Source: Pullilachnospira_A gallistercoris
Lineage (GTDB): Bacteria; Bacillota; Clostridia; Lachnospirales; Lachnospiraceae
Assembly: GCA_018712125.1 (NCBI GenBank)
Contig: DVHM01000070.1
Span: 1-23,623, forward strand
Length of the DNA: 23,623 bases
Direction of reading: 5' to 3'
The position numbers and the translations under genes are program-made. Under the pieces are notes generated by a model, which made no database searches, had not been told where the DNA came from, and worked only from the letters and a program-made list of their open reading frames with translations. Shown in pieces: positions 1 to 7,233 of the stretch (its first letter is position 1; each line of letters begins with the position of its first letter).

Positions 1-978
1 GGCGTCGATAATATTGATAAAACCGGAGAAATTCATGCGCAGGTAATAGGGGATCTCCGTATTGTAGAGATTTTCCAGCGTTCCTCTGGACACATCCACG
101 CCGTAGATGCCTGCATGGGTCAGCTTGTCCCGCACACCGCCGGAGATCGTCAGCGGCACATAGTAATCTCTCGGAGTGGAAAGCAGAAGAATCTGCTTGG
201 TCTGCGTGTTGACCGCCATGATGATATTCACATCGCTGCGGGACTTCGCGTTCACGCCGCCGTAGGTGTCGATTCCGCTGATATAAACGGCGAAATAATT
301 CGGATCATAGTCCGTGGTCTGCTGCGGCTCCTCCACCTCGGTCTCGATGGAGATCGTGATGATCGCCCGCACCTCGTCCATGGTATTCTCATAACCTTCC
401 ATGTCTTCCGTCATGGTAAGGAAGCCGTTGTTTAACAGCATACCGCCGATCTCTCCGCTCTTTAAGGCATCGATCATGGCATCCATGGCATCGTACTCCT
501 TCAGTTTCAGAGTAAAGCCCGCCTGTTCCTCAATCTGGGAAATCGCATAGTCCGTATTTTCCCGGTCGAGTTCTCTCATGATACCGATGGTGTAATCCTC
601 GATATCCGACACATCCTGAGCCGGGTCATCTTTGAGTACGAAAATCGAAACCGCATCCGTCTCCAGCGTGGTGGGGGTAATGATCTCGTCCACCGCCTGA
701 TTGGTGTGGTACAGATAATAGGATCCCACGCCGCAGCAGAGCAGATAGATGACCGACAGCACAATGCCGAACACCCAGCCTCGCTTTCTGCGAAGCACCA
801 GCACCAGTGCCAGCACACCGATAATGATCAGGGCAATCATCGCGCCGATGGTCAGCTGGACCGGAAGGATGGCCAGCTTAAACAACAGAACACCGGTAAC
901 CACACCGGCGATCGCCACGAGGATGGCCAGAATAATCGATACAACCAGTTTCGTTGTTTTGTTCTTTTCCTTTGTCAT
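1..978 (-). CDS. LytR-CpsA-Psr (LCP) family glycopolymer ligase, C-terminus outside window
   Basis: LCP proteins transfer lipid-linked glycopolymers such as capsule or teichoic-acid-like chains onto peptidoglycan at the outer face of the membrane. The frame stays open from an ATG at 978 to base 1 (326 codons), so the 3' end is missing. A GAGGAAG ribosome site precedes the ATG. Visible order: three hydrophobic segments (about residues 10-31, 35-60 and 67-90), an extracytoplasmic stretch (about 106-212) that resembles half of a periplasmic-binding-protein fold, then the LCP domain starting at SGID (233-236), with RSD (247-249), the signature TPRDYYV (268-274; canonical IPRDTYV) and YYLRMNFSGF near the edge. 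It is the last visible gene of the glycan operon, 51 bp after the cytidylyltransferase. LCP identity is firm; the binding-protein-like reading of the middle part is by eye. Confidence 0.9.
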   Translation of the reverse strand, partial: MTKEKNKTTKLVVSIILAILVAIAGVVTGVLLFKLAILPVQLTIGAMIALIIIGVLALVLVLRRKRGWVFGIVLSVIYLLCCGVGSYYLYHTNQAVDEIITPTTLETDAVSIFVLKDDPAQDVSDIEDYTIGIMRELDRENTDYAISQIEEQAGFTLKLKEYDAMDAMIDALKSGEIGGMLLNNGFLTMTEDMEGYENTMDEVRAIITISIETEVEEPQQTTDYDPNYFAVYISGIDTYGGVNAKSRSDVNIIMAVNTQTKQILLLSTPRDYYVPLTISGGVRDKLTHAGIYGVDVSRGTLENLYNTEIPYYLRMNFSGFINIIDA

Positions 979-1029
979 AATTTCTTCCTCTGTTTATTTG
1001 TCAGTTTTTCTCTGTACCCCGGCAGTTTA

Positions 1030-1758
1030 TCACTTTTTTGCTAAGATTTCAACTGTCTGGGGCAATTTGGCCGTATAGTTGGAATATTTGGCATCCCCCT
1101 TCTGCTGCCTCTGATACACAAATTCGGCGAAATCGAAGTCGATGGGATTGTCGATATCGGTGCCCTCCACCTCGTCGATCAGGTAGATGTAGGGACGCTG
1201 TCCCACCACATTCTTCCCGGAGATCATCTTCTCCCTGGAAATGATATTGACCGCGAAATTTAGGGCCGCGATGTCCGGAAGATCCTGGCTTCTGGGCTGA
1301 TATTTCAGATCGTAGTTGATGGGCTGGTTTTCAAAGAACAGAAATTCCTTGACCAGATGGGCGGAATTCAGGGAATCACAGCTCCCCTCCTCCGCCAGTT
1401 CCTTATATTTTTCGATGGCATCGATGAGGGTCGCATCCCTAAGGAGCGGATTTGTCACATTGATGTAAGCGATCACATCCGCCTCCATCTGCGCGGCCAT
1501 GTAGGCGTAGACCTCGCTCATGGACACCTGGTTGGAGGCGTAGTGGGGATCCCGCTTTACCGTCTCACATCCCAGCCCTTTGGCGATCCGAAGCATCTGG
1601 TCATCGTCGGAATTGACCACCACTCCGTCCAGATTCGGGATCCGCATAAGCTGTTTTACTTTGACCTCCAGAAGGGAACTGCCGGCAAAGGGCCGCAGAT
1701 TCTTGTTTTTGACACGCACGGACCCGGAGCGGACCGCCACCAGCGCTTTTACTGTCAT
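1030..1758 (-). CDS. Acylneuraminate cytidylyltransferase family protein (CMP-sugar synthetase)
   Basis: Members of this family (NeuA, PseF, LegF, KdsB-like) join CTP to an acidic sugar to give the CMP-sugar donor. The 242-residue length is normal. The N-terminal CTP-binding motif is visible as VRSGSVRVKNKN (residues 9-20; the family pattern is xRxGSxRxxxKN), followed by NVTNPLLR, matching the family's QPTSPLR-type substrate loop, and near the C-terminus GTDIDNPIDFDFAE, the usual metal-binding G-DID---DF--AE region. The ATG overlaps the stop of the upstream glycosyltransferase gene as ATGA, and GGAGG plus AGGAG sites lie inside that gene, so the two are translationally coupled. The sugar (sialic, legionaminic, pseudaminic acid or KDO-like) cannot be decided, because no synthase gene is in the window. 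Confidence 0.87.
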   Translation of the reverse strand: MTVKALVAVRSGSVRVKNKNLRPFAGSSLLEVKVKQLMRIPNLDGVVVNSDDDQMLRIAKGLGCETVKRDPHYASNQVSMSEVYAYMAAQMEADVIAYINVTNPLLRDATLIDAIEKYKELAEEGSCDSLNSAHLVKEFLFFENQPINYDLKYQPRSQDLPDIAALNFAVNIISREKMISGKNVVGQRPYIYLIDEVEGTDIDNPIDFDFAEFVYQRQQKGDAKYSNYTAKLPQTVEILAKK

Positions 1759-3446
1759 TTTCTTCTCCTTTCCTCCAGCGCCTTTGCCAGAAGATCAACC
1801 GTCTCCTGATCCTGCTGCCGGAGCTGTTCTTCCAGATTCCTTATGGTCTCCAGGTGCTCCCGCTCCTCTTCTCTGTATTTTTCAATCCGGGCCAGGGAAG
1901 CCCGCAGATTTCCCTCCAGAATCCTGATTTTCATCTCCTGACTGTCCGTGATACAGTCCACGTCCAGCGTCACGCCCACATGTTTCAATCGCTTTTCCTC
2001 CTTGATCGCCTCGATTTTTTTCAAAGTGCCGGGATTGCGGGAACAGACCCACACCGCCTCCGGCCATTCATTTTGCAGAAGACTTCCTTCATCCAGCTCT
2101 TTTCGGATGGCGACGGCCCGCCACTGCCTCTCGTCAACGGCGAAATCCAGCTCCGTGAACATATGAAAATGGTCTGAGGAGTTGATGAAAATCGCCGTGT
2201 CATGCTCTCCCAGCGGGAAGATGCCGGACGCTGTGGCCTGATGCCGGTCGTCGACCACATAGATCCTGCGCGCGCCGCTTCTATCCGGGTCAGCTTCTCC
2301 CTCCCCAGAGCCCTCCGCTTCCGTCGAACACTGCCGCTCTTCCATCTCCCCATCAAAAAACGCCTCCAGCAGATCCCGGTACGCGTGCACCGTCTCTGCC
2401 CGCTTTGCCCCAAGCTCCTTTAAAATCAGCCCGCAGACATAATAGCGCAGAAGGCCGGCGTAATGATTTTCGATGTCGATGTCGAACCGCAACATCCGCT
2501 CCGCCGCGTCCCGCAGCCCGTAGACCGAGGTGGAGCAGGCCGCCAGAGCCAGATCCAGCTTCCGATCAAAGCAGAAGGGCAGAAGCTCCGACGGGAAAAA
2601 CCGGGAGATCATCTCCGCCTCCGGAAAAATCTGCCGGTAACTGATCTGAAAATCGTTGGGGTGGGGCTTGACGCACAGGCGGGGGCTAGTGCAGAAGAAG
2701 TCCACCAGAAGACCGTAGAGTTCCCGCTGTCCCTCGATGGTAAGCCGCCGCATGTTCACGAAATGTTCCGTCAGAAGCAGCGTGACACCCTCCTGTTCCG
2801 GGATCTTCGGCGCGTCAAAAATGGCAAGAAGCCGCTCCATGTCCTCTCCGGGAAGCTGCCGCAGCTCGTCCTTCAGAGAAAAATGCACCGCCTTCCCATC
2901 CGAAAACCCCTCCGTCTGATTTTCCAGATCCCCGATCTTCTCCACCACCAGGCGGTTCTGCCCGAACGCTCCCATATAGGTTGCCACGATGGCATGGGTC
3001 CGGTTCATCTTGTAGACCAGTTCCCGGGAATACTCCGGCTTTGAGAGCATCCCCACCCCATCCTCATAATAATGATAGGGAATGTTCTTCCAGATGCAGT
3101 AGAGTCCCAAGGCCCAGTGATCGTTGGCCAGGTAGATGGTATCGCTGCCGGAGAGCGGAATCGGCAGCCACGCCTCCACGTTTCGGACCAGGCGCTGCAC
3201 ATCCTCCCGGATCTCCGGCTCCCCGGACTTATCGTTTAAAGGCGTCCAGTCGCTCTTCAACTCGATTTCCGGCACCGGATAAATCTCCCGGAAAAATCCC
3301 GCCTCCCGGATCCGCTCCCGCTCCTCCTCGATCCCCTGAAGCCCCGAGTAGACAAAGAGCACCGCCTCCTGATCGCCGTAGGTCCTGCGCTTATGGACAA
3401 TGGAGAAAATCAGATGAAATTTAGTCATGGCATAGTAGATGATCAT
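1755..3446 (-). CDS. Sialyltransferase/polysialyltransferase-like GT-B glycosyltransferase with C-terminal coiled coil
   Basis: The 563-residue protein carries the three short motifs that define bacterial CMP-sialic-acid-using GT-B enzymes (GT38/GT52/POLYST type): acid-acid-Gly in YYEDG (EDG at 128-130), the HP motif in KPHPND (His262-Pro263), and a Ser/Thr motif CSTS (304-307). The HP motif normally contacts the CMP phosphate. No signal peptide is seen, so it should act at the cytoplasmic membrane face. Residues about 340-400 hold a Glu/Ser/Gly-rich insert, and about 495-563 form a highly charged heptad-like region ending in LEERRRK, probably a coiled coil for oligomer or partner contact. 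The next gene, overlapping by ATGA, is a CMP-sugar synthetase, which would supply the donor. The ATG at 3446 has AGAGG six bases upstream. Family-level assignment is moderately sure; acceptor and linkage are unknown. It could instead be another CMP-sugar-using GT such as a KDO transferase. Confidence 0.65.
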   Translation of the reverse strand: MIIYYAMTKFHLIFSIVHKRRTYGDQEAVLFVYSGLQGIEEERERIREAGFFREIYPVPEIELKSDWTPLNDKSGEPEIREDVQRLVRNVEAWLPIPLSGSDTIYLANDHWALGLYCIWKNIPYHYYEDGVGMLSKPEYSRELVYKMNRTHAIVATYMGAFGQNRLVVEKIGDLENQTEGFSDGKAVHFSLKDELRQLPGEDMERLLAIFDAPKIPEQEGVTLLLTEHFVNMRRLTIEGQRELYGLLVDFFCTSPRLCVKPHPNDFQISYRQIFPEAEMISRFFPSELLPFCFDRKLDLALAACSTSVYGLRDAAERMLRFDIDIENHYAGLLRYYVCGLILKELGAKRAETVHAYRDLLEAFFDGEMEERQCSTEAEGSGEGEADPDRSGARRIYVVDDRHQATASGIFPLGEHDTAIFINSSDHFHMFTELDFAVDERQWRAVAIRKELDEGSLLQNEWPEAVWVCSRNPGTLKKIEAIKEEKRLKHVGVTLDVDCITDSQEMKIRILEGNLRASLARIEKYREEEREHLETIRNLEEQLRQQDQETVDLLAKALEERRRK

Positions 3447-3454
3447 ATCGCGCC

Positions 3455-3497
3455 TCTCACAGTCGAAATCTTATCGCGGAAATCTCACAGTCGAAAT
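3455..3497 (-). repeat. 28-bp-period imperfect tandem duplication spanning a stop codon
   Basis: The 15-mer TCTCACAGTCGAAAT (plus strand) occurs at 3455-3469 and again at 3483-3497. On the minus strand the upstream copy contains the TGA stop (3487-3485) of the HAD-type gene. The downstream copy supplies the AGAGG ribosome site of the glycosyltransferase, whose ATG follows. A CGCGATA(A/T)G segment follows each copy, so the real unit is close to the 28-bp period. Confidence 0.8.
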
Positions 3498-5686
3498 TTC
3501 CGGAAAATGTCCCGCATGGTGCGGGAATTTTTTCCCGCCGTGCCACCCACCGTGTCCTGAAACTCATAATTTCCGAAAAATCGTTTGATAAAGGAGTAAT
3601 CCTTGAAGATATGGCGGATCGGCATGTAAGCGTCATAGCCGGAAATCCGGTTCATGTAGGGATAATCGGCGAAGGCTCTGCGGTAGAGCTCTGCAAAATC
3701 ACAGATTCCCTGATGGATTTTTGCGATGGTTTCGTAGTTGGCCGGCTCGGGCACATCGAAAATCAGTTCATAGGATGTACCCGTTTCCCGGCTGTCAGCC
3801 TCTCCTCCGTCCTTGCAATTTTCTTCCCGATCATCTCCATGCCCCGAATCCCCTTCCCGAAATCCGGCAAAGGACGGCATCGGCGCCCCGGCGAAGAGTT
3901 CCAGCAGGATATTGTTGATGCTGATTTTCGAGTGAAACCGGAAACAGCTGATGTTGTCAATGGGCGAGAACAGGTAAGTGTTCAGAATCCCCGCCTGCAG
4001 TTGTCCCTGACACTCGTGGGTGGGCGCGCTGGCCGCCAGCATTCCGATGATCTCGCACCCGAAATGCCAGTAGTCCCGCTCCAGGCTGCGCAGGGCCAGC
4101 ACCGCCTGTCCCCGCCAGCCGATATCCACCACCAGCACTTTTTTCGCCCCGGCAAAGTACTGTCCGTAATATTTTCCGGCAACACGGATGGTCTCCTCAT
4201 AAATTTTCCGAATCTGCGACCAGTGATCATCGAGAAACCGCAGCAGCGCCGGCGTATTCTCCTCGCTGATCCTCTCCTTCGGATCCACATAGGGCGTAAG
4301 TTCCGGGATCATTTTCCCCAGTTCCATATTTTCCAGCACTTCCCCCAGGGAAATCTCCATCTTCTCCTGCACCCAGCGGTACACATACTCCTTCAGATAG
4401 GCCCTCCGGTTGCAGTAGGCCGCCATCTTCAGGTTGGAGATCCGAGAACAGAGCAGGTAGCCGGAGGGAATATCCGTAAAGCATCCGTCGTAAATCTGCT
4501 TCATGATATAGCCATCCCGGGCCACAAAGAGAATCTTTTCCATTCCGTGTTCCGCGGCGAACCGATGGATGTGCTGTGCGAAACCGTAGTGAAAGAGGCC
4601 CCCGTAAAGGAAACCGAACTCATAGTAGGCGTCGTAGCGCCGGTAGCCGTTGTGGAGATGGTTGTTCACGATCCCGCGGTATGCGCTGCCCACCATGCCC
4701 GGAATCTCATCGGTACGGTAAGGCCGTCCTTTGACGGTGGTATTTTCATAATGAAAGGTTTCCAGCCCCATCTTCTGTGCCATGCCAATATCCGTCTCGG
4801 GGTTGTCGCCCACATGGACGATGCGGGGCGCGTCGGCCCGCGCTCCCTGGGCATAGTCCTTCAGCAGTTGAAAAAGTCTCCCGTCCCGCTTGCTGCACTG
4901 ACAATCGCAGGAAACCAGAAGCTGTTCATATCCGGCGTAGCCGCATTTTTCCAGCAGCTGTTCCACGAACTCTTTCGGCAGATACATATCAGACACGAGA
5001 AAAATCCGCGTCCCCAGCGCCAGCAGCGTGTCGAAAACATACTTCATGTAAGGGTTTGCCTGGCAGAGTTTCCGCTCTGTCCCGATCTCTGCCGCGATGC
5101 CGCGTTCCGGGTCCAGACCGGTCTCCTTTTGGATCTGTTCATAAATCTCCCGGATCGTCACTTCCCGATGCCCCTCTCTCTGCTCCTTCTCATCTCGAAC
5201 CGTGTTTTCCGCCTGGGTGCGGACATTTACAAAATTCAGCATGTCCAGCTCATTGCCCACAAACCAGAACAGATGCCTCGGCAGATCCAGGGGGCGGAAG
5301 ATCAACGTGTCAAAAATATCAAAACTGACCACGTCATAGTCCTTCAGCAGCCGGACCATATCGTGGGGCGGCGTCCACCGGGTGGAACGGGACTCCGCGC
5401 CCTTAAGATAAGGAAGCTTCTCTCTTCCACTGCCCTTCTGTCGCTTCTGACCGGCGTTCCCAATCTCCTGGCCGCCGTTCCCGACCTTCCCCGCATCCCG
5501 GTTTTCATAGAGCAGCGGCGTCTTTTTCCGCAGAATCCGGTAGTGCCAGTTCAGCCGCAGCAACACCAGCCAGTGCAGAAACCGCAGCTTGTCATGCTCC
5601 TCGATATGTTCGATCACATACCGCTCGTACTCCCGGCGGATCCATTCATTTTTCCTGACAAAAAAATCATACCATGCGTCCTTCAT
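3485..5686 (-). CDS. COG5610-like HAD-superfamily protein of glycan clusters
   Basis: The 733-residue protein has a complete HAD core: motif I DIFDT (Asp123, Asp126), motif II in VSDMY (Ser232), Lys266 as likely motif III, and GDN with a following Asp (293-299) as motif IV, so phosphohydrolase or phosphotransferase chemistry is possible. The region from about 330 to 650 is a second conserved-looking domain with ILFVARDGY and VLVVDIGWRGQA, the pattern of large COG5610-type proteins common in capsule and exopolysaccharide loci, whose biochemical role is not settled. Two hydrophilic inserts interrupt it: about 63-92 (Gly/Gln/Lys-rich) and about 605-640 (Asp/Glu/Gly-rich). It follows the initiating sugar-phosphate transferase by 54 bp and precedes the glycosyltransferase by 38 bp. 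ATG at 5686 has AAAGGA upstream. Domain assignment is good, function open. Confidence 0.8.
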   Translation of the reverse strand: MKDAWYDFFVRKNEWIRREYERYVIEHIEEHDKLRFLHWLVLLRLNWHYRILRKKTPLLYENRDAGKVGNGGQEIGNAGQKRQKGSGREKLPYLKGAESRSTRWTPPHDMVRLLKDYDVVSFDIFDTLIFRPLDLPRHLFWFVGNELDMLNFVNVRTQAENTVRDEKEQREGHREVTIREIYEQIQKETGLDPERGIAAEIGTERKLCQANPYMKYVFDTLLALGTRIFLVSDMYLPKEFVEQLLEKCGYAGYEQLLVSCDCQCSKRDGRLFQLLKDYAQGARADAPRIVHVGDNPETDIGMAQKMGLETFHYENTTVKGRPYRTDEIPGMVGSAYRGIVNNHLHNGYRRYDAYYEFGFLYGGLFHYGFAQHIHRFAAEHGMEKILFVARDGYIMKQIYDGCFTDIPSGYLLCSRISNLKMAAYCNRRAYLKEYVYRWVQEKMEISLGEVLENMELGKMIPELTPYVDPKERISEENTPALLRFLDDHWSQIRKIYEETIRVAGKYYGQYFAGAKKVLVVDIGWRGQAVLALRSLERDYWHFGCEIIGMLAASAPTHECQGQLQAGILNTYLFSPIDNISCFRFHSKISINNILLELFAGAPMPSFAGFREGDSGHGDDREENCKDGGEADSRETGTSYELIFDVPEPANYETIAKIHQGICDFAELYRRAFADYPYMNRISGYDAYMPIRHIFKDYSFIKRFFGNYEFQDTVGGTAGKNSRTMRDIFRKFRL

Positions 5687-5740
5687 ATCCTATATCCTTT
5701 GCATCTTGCCACTCTTTTATTACAGGAATGGAAAAGCCGG

Positions 5741-7108
5741 CTATTTCATCTTTTCTCCCGGCTCGGATTCCAGGGAAAATCCCTCCGCGTGCTCCTCCTG
5801 AAAGAGCACCCGGATGGTCCACAGCAGAATCTTGATGTCCAGCCAGAGAGAATACTGCTCTATATAAGTGATATCCAGCTTCAGCTTGTCGTAGGGCGTG
5901 GAATTGTACTTCCCGTTAACCTGGGCATAGCCAGTCAGCCCCGCCTTGACCTTCAGGCGGCAGGAAAATTCCGGGATTTGCTCCTCGTATTTCTCCGCGA
6001 TTTCCCGCCGCTCCGGCCGCGGCCCCACCATGGACATCTCGCCCCGCAGCACATTGAGAAGCTGGGGCAGTTCGTCCAGATGAAACCGGCGCAGGAATTT
6101 CCCTACCGGCGTGATCCGGGGATCTCCCTTCGTCGCCATCCGCGCGCCGTCCCGCTCGGCGTCCACCCGCATGCTGCGAAATTTGATCACATAAAAGGGC
6201 CTGCTGTCCCTGGTCAGCCGTTCCTGCCGATAGAAGACGGGACCGCCGTCGCAGAGTTTGACCGCCAGCGCCGCCGCCAGAAAGAGCGGACTGGCAAGGA
6301 GAAGCCCCGCAAGAGCCGTCACAATGTCAAAGATCCGTTTGAAAAAACGCTGTTCCACCGTCAACCCCCGATTCCGGGACAGGAGAAGCGGTGTATAGAA
6401 AAGCTGCACATCCTCCGCGCCCCGCAGAATCAGATCGGAAATTTTCGGTGTTACATAAACCCGGATTCCCCGGCGGTAACAGAATTTGATCAGGGCATTT
6501 CGAACCTCGTCGGAGATATCCGACAGGATGACCGCGTCCGCCTCCAGAATAATTTTCTTCAGCCGCTCCCTGCCCAGTCCGATGCCTACCGATCGGCACA
6601 GGTGGTAAGCGTCCCGGTGGAGATTGATTTTCTCGATCAACTCGCCGGGATAGATCTCCCCGTAAATGACCAGCATACTCTGGGGCGGATACAGGCTCAG
6701 ATAGAGAACCCTTGCCAGGTAAATCCATCCCAGAAGGAGAAATCCCTCCGCCATATCCAGTCCGATCAGCGGCAGACCGTTCACATAGGTCCCGGCCGCA
6801 ATGCAGAGTTCCCCGTAGGTCACAACACTGGTCAGCACCGCAGCGATCATCTGAGAAATCCACATCTCCGTGATCCGGAGATAACCGATCCGATGGGCGT
6901 TTAAGCCCCGGACAAAGAGAGCCAGGAAAAACAGATACATACCGATCAGAAGCCAGTCCTCCCCCGGTACATACCGCCGCTTGAAATCTGCCGCGTAAAA
7001 CCATCTCCACACAGCGGCAAACATGGCTGTCTCTGTTGCCAGAAGCAGCACGTTCGCCCAAAGTATGATCAGATGCTTGCTCTCCTCATTCCTTTTCTTT
7101 TCCACCAT
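5741..7108 (-). CDS. Polyprenyl-phosphate sugar-1-phosphate transferase (WbaP/PglC-type initiating enzyme)
   Basis: This membrane enzyme would start glycan assembly by moving a sugar-1-phosphate from a UDP-sugar to undecaprenyl phosphate on the inner membrane face. The 455-residue length fits the long (WbaP-like) class: several N-terminal membrane helices, a soluble CoA-binding-like middle region, then the bacterial sugar transferase domain beginning KRIFDIVTALAGLLLASP. Signature blocks are visible: FYVIKFRSM, the acidic pair in HLDELPQLLNV, GEMSMVGPRPE, AGLTGYAQVNGKYN and LDITYIEQYSLWLDI. It is the first gene of the glycan operon. Only about 55 bp separate it from the terminator of the preceding operon, and no clear consensus promoter is seen there; a TGATATAGA extended -10-like sequence is the best candidate. 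The sugar specificity cannot be read. Confidence 0.93.
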   Translation of the reverse strand: MVEKKRNEESKHLIILWANVLLLATETAMFAAVWRWFYAADFKRRYVPGEDWLLIGMYLFFLALFVRGLNAHRIGYLRITEMWISQMIAAVLTSVVTYGELCIAAGTYVNGLPLIGLDMAEGFLLLGWIYLARVLYLSLYPPQSMLVIYGEIYPGELIEKINLHRDAYHLCRSVGIGLGRERLKKIILEADAVILSDISDEVRNALIKFCYRRGIRVYVTPKISDLILRGAEDVQLFYTPLLLSRNRGLTVEQRFFKRIFDIVTALAGLLLASPLFLAAALAVKLCDGGPVFYRQERLTRDSRPFYVIKFRSMRVDAERDGARMATKGDPRITPVGKFLRRFHLDELPQLLNVLRGEMSMVGPRPERREIAEKYEEQIPEFSCRLKVKAGLTGYAQVNGKYNSTPYDKLKLDITYIEQYSLWLDIKILLWTIRVLFQEEHAEGFSLESEPGEKMK

Positions 7109-7162
7109 CTGCCACCTGCTCTGTTTTCGTCTATATCAAGACGTAGTTTTCCCGAAAAGGCG

Positions 7163-7218
7163 CAAAAAAATAAGGGCCGGCCGCATCCGATGAAATTTTC
7201 ACAGATGCGGCAGCCCTC
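7163..7218 (-). terminator. Intrinsic terminator after the UPF0210 gene (copy 1 of a dispersed palindrome)
   Basis: On the minus strand the arms AGGGC and GCCGCATC pair with GATGCGGC and GCCCT (hairpin at 7217-7173), followed by a T-rich run (complement of 7171-7164). It lies 16 bp after the UPF0210 stop and separates the housekeeping operon from the glycan operon. The core TCACAGATGCGGCAG (plus, 7199-7213) recurs exactly at 21044-21058. Confidence 0.85.
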
Positions 7219-7233
7219 AGTTGCCATCTCTTG

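Noticed and set aside
3611..6904. A 1097-codon plus-strand open frame opposite the HAD-type and sugar-transferase genes
   Set aside because: It mirrors two well-supported minus-strand genes, has no recognisable domain, and its His/Pro/Gln/Leu-rich composition is what the complement of GC-rich coding sequence gives.
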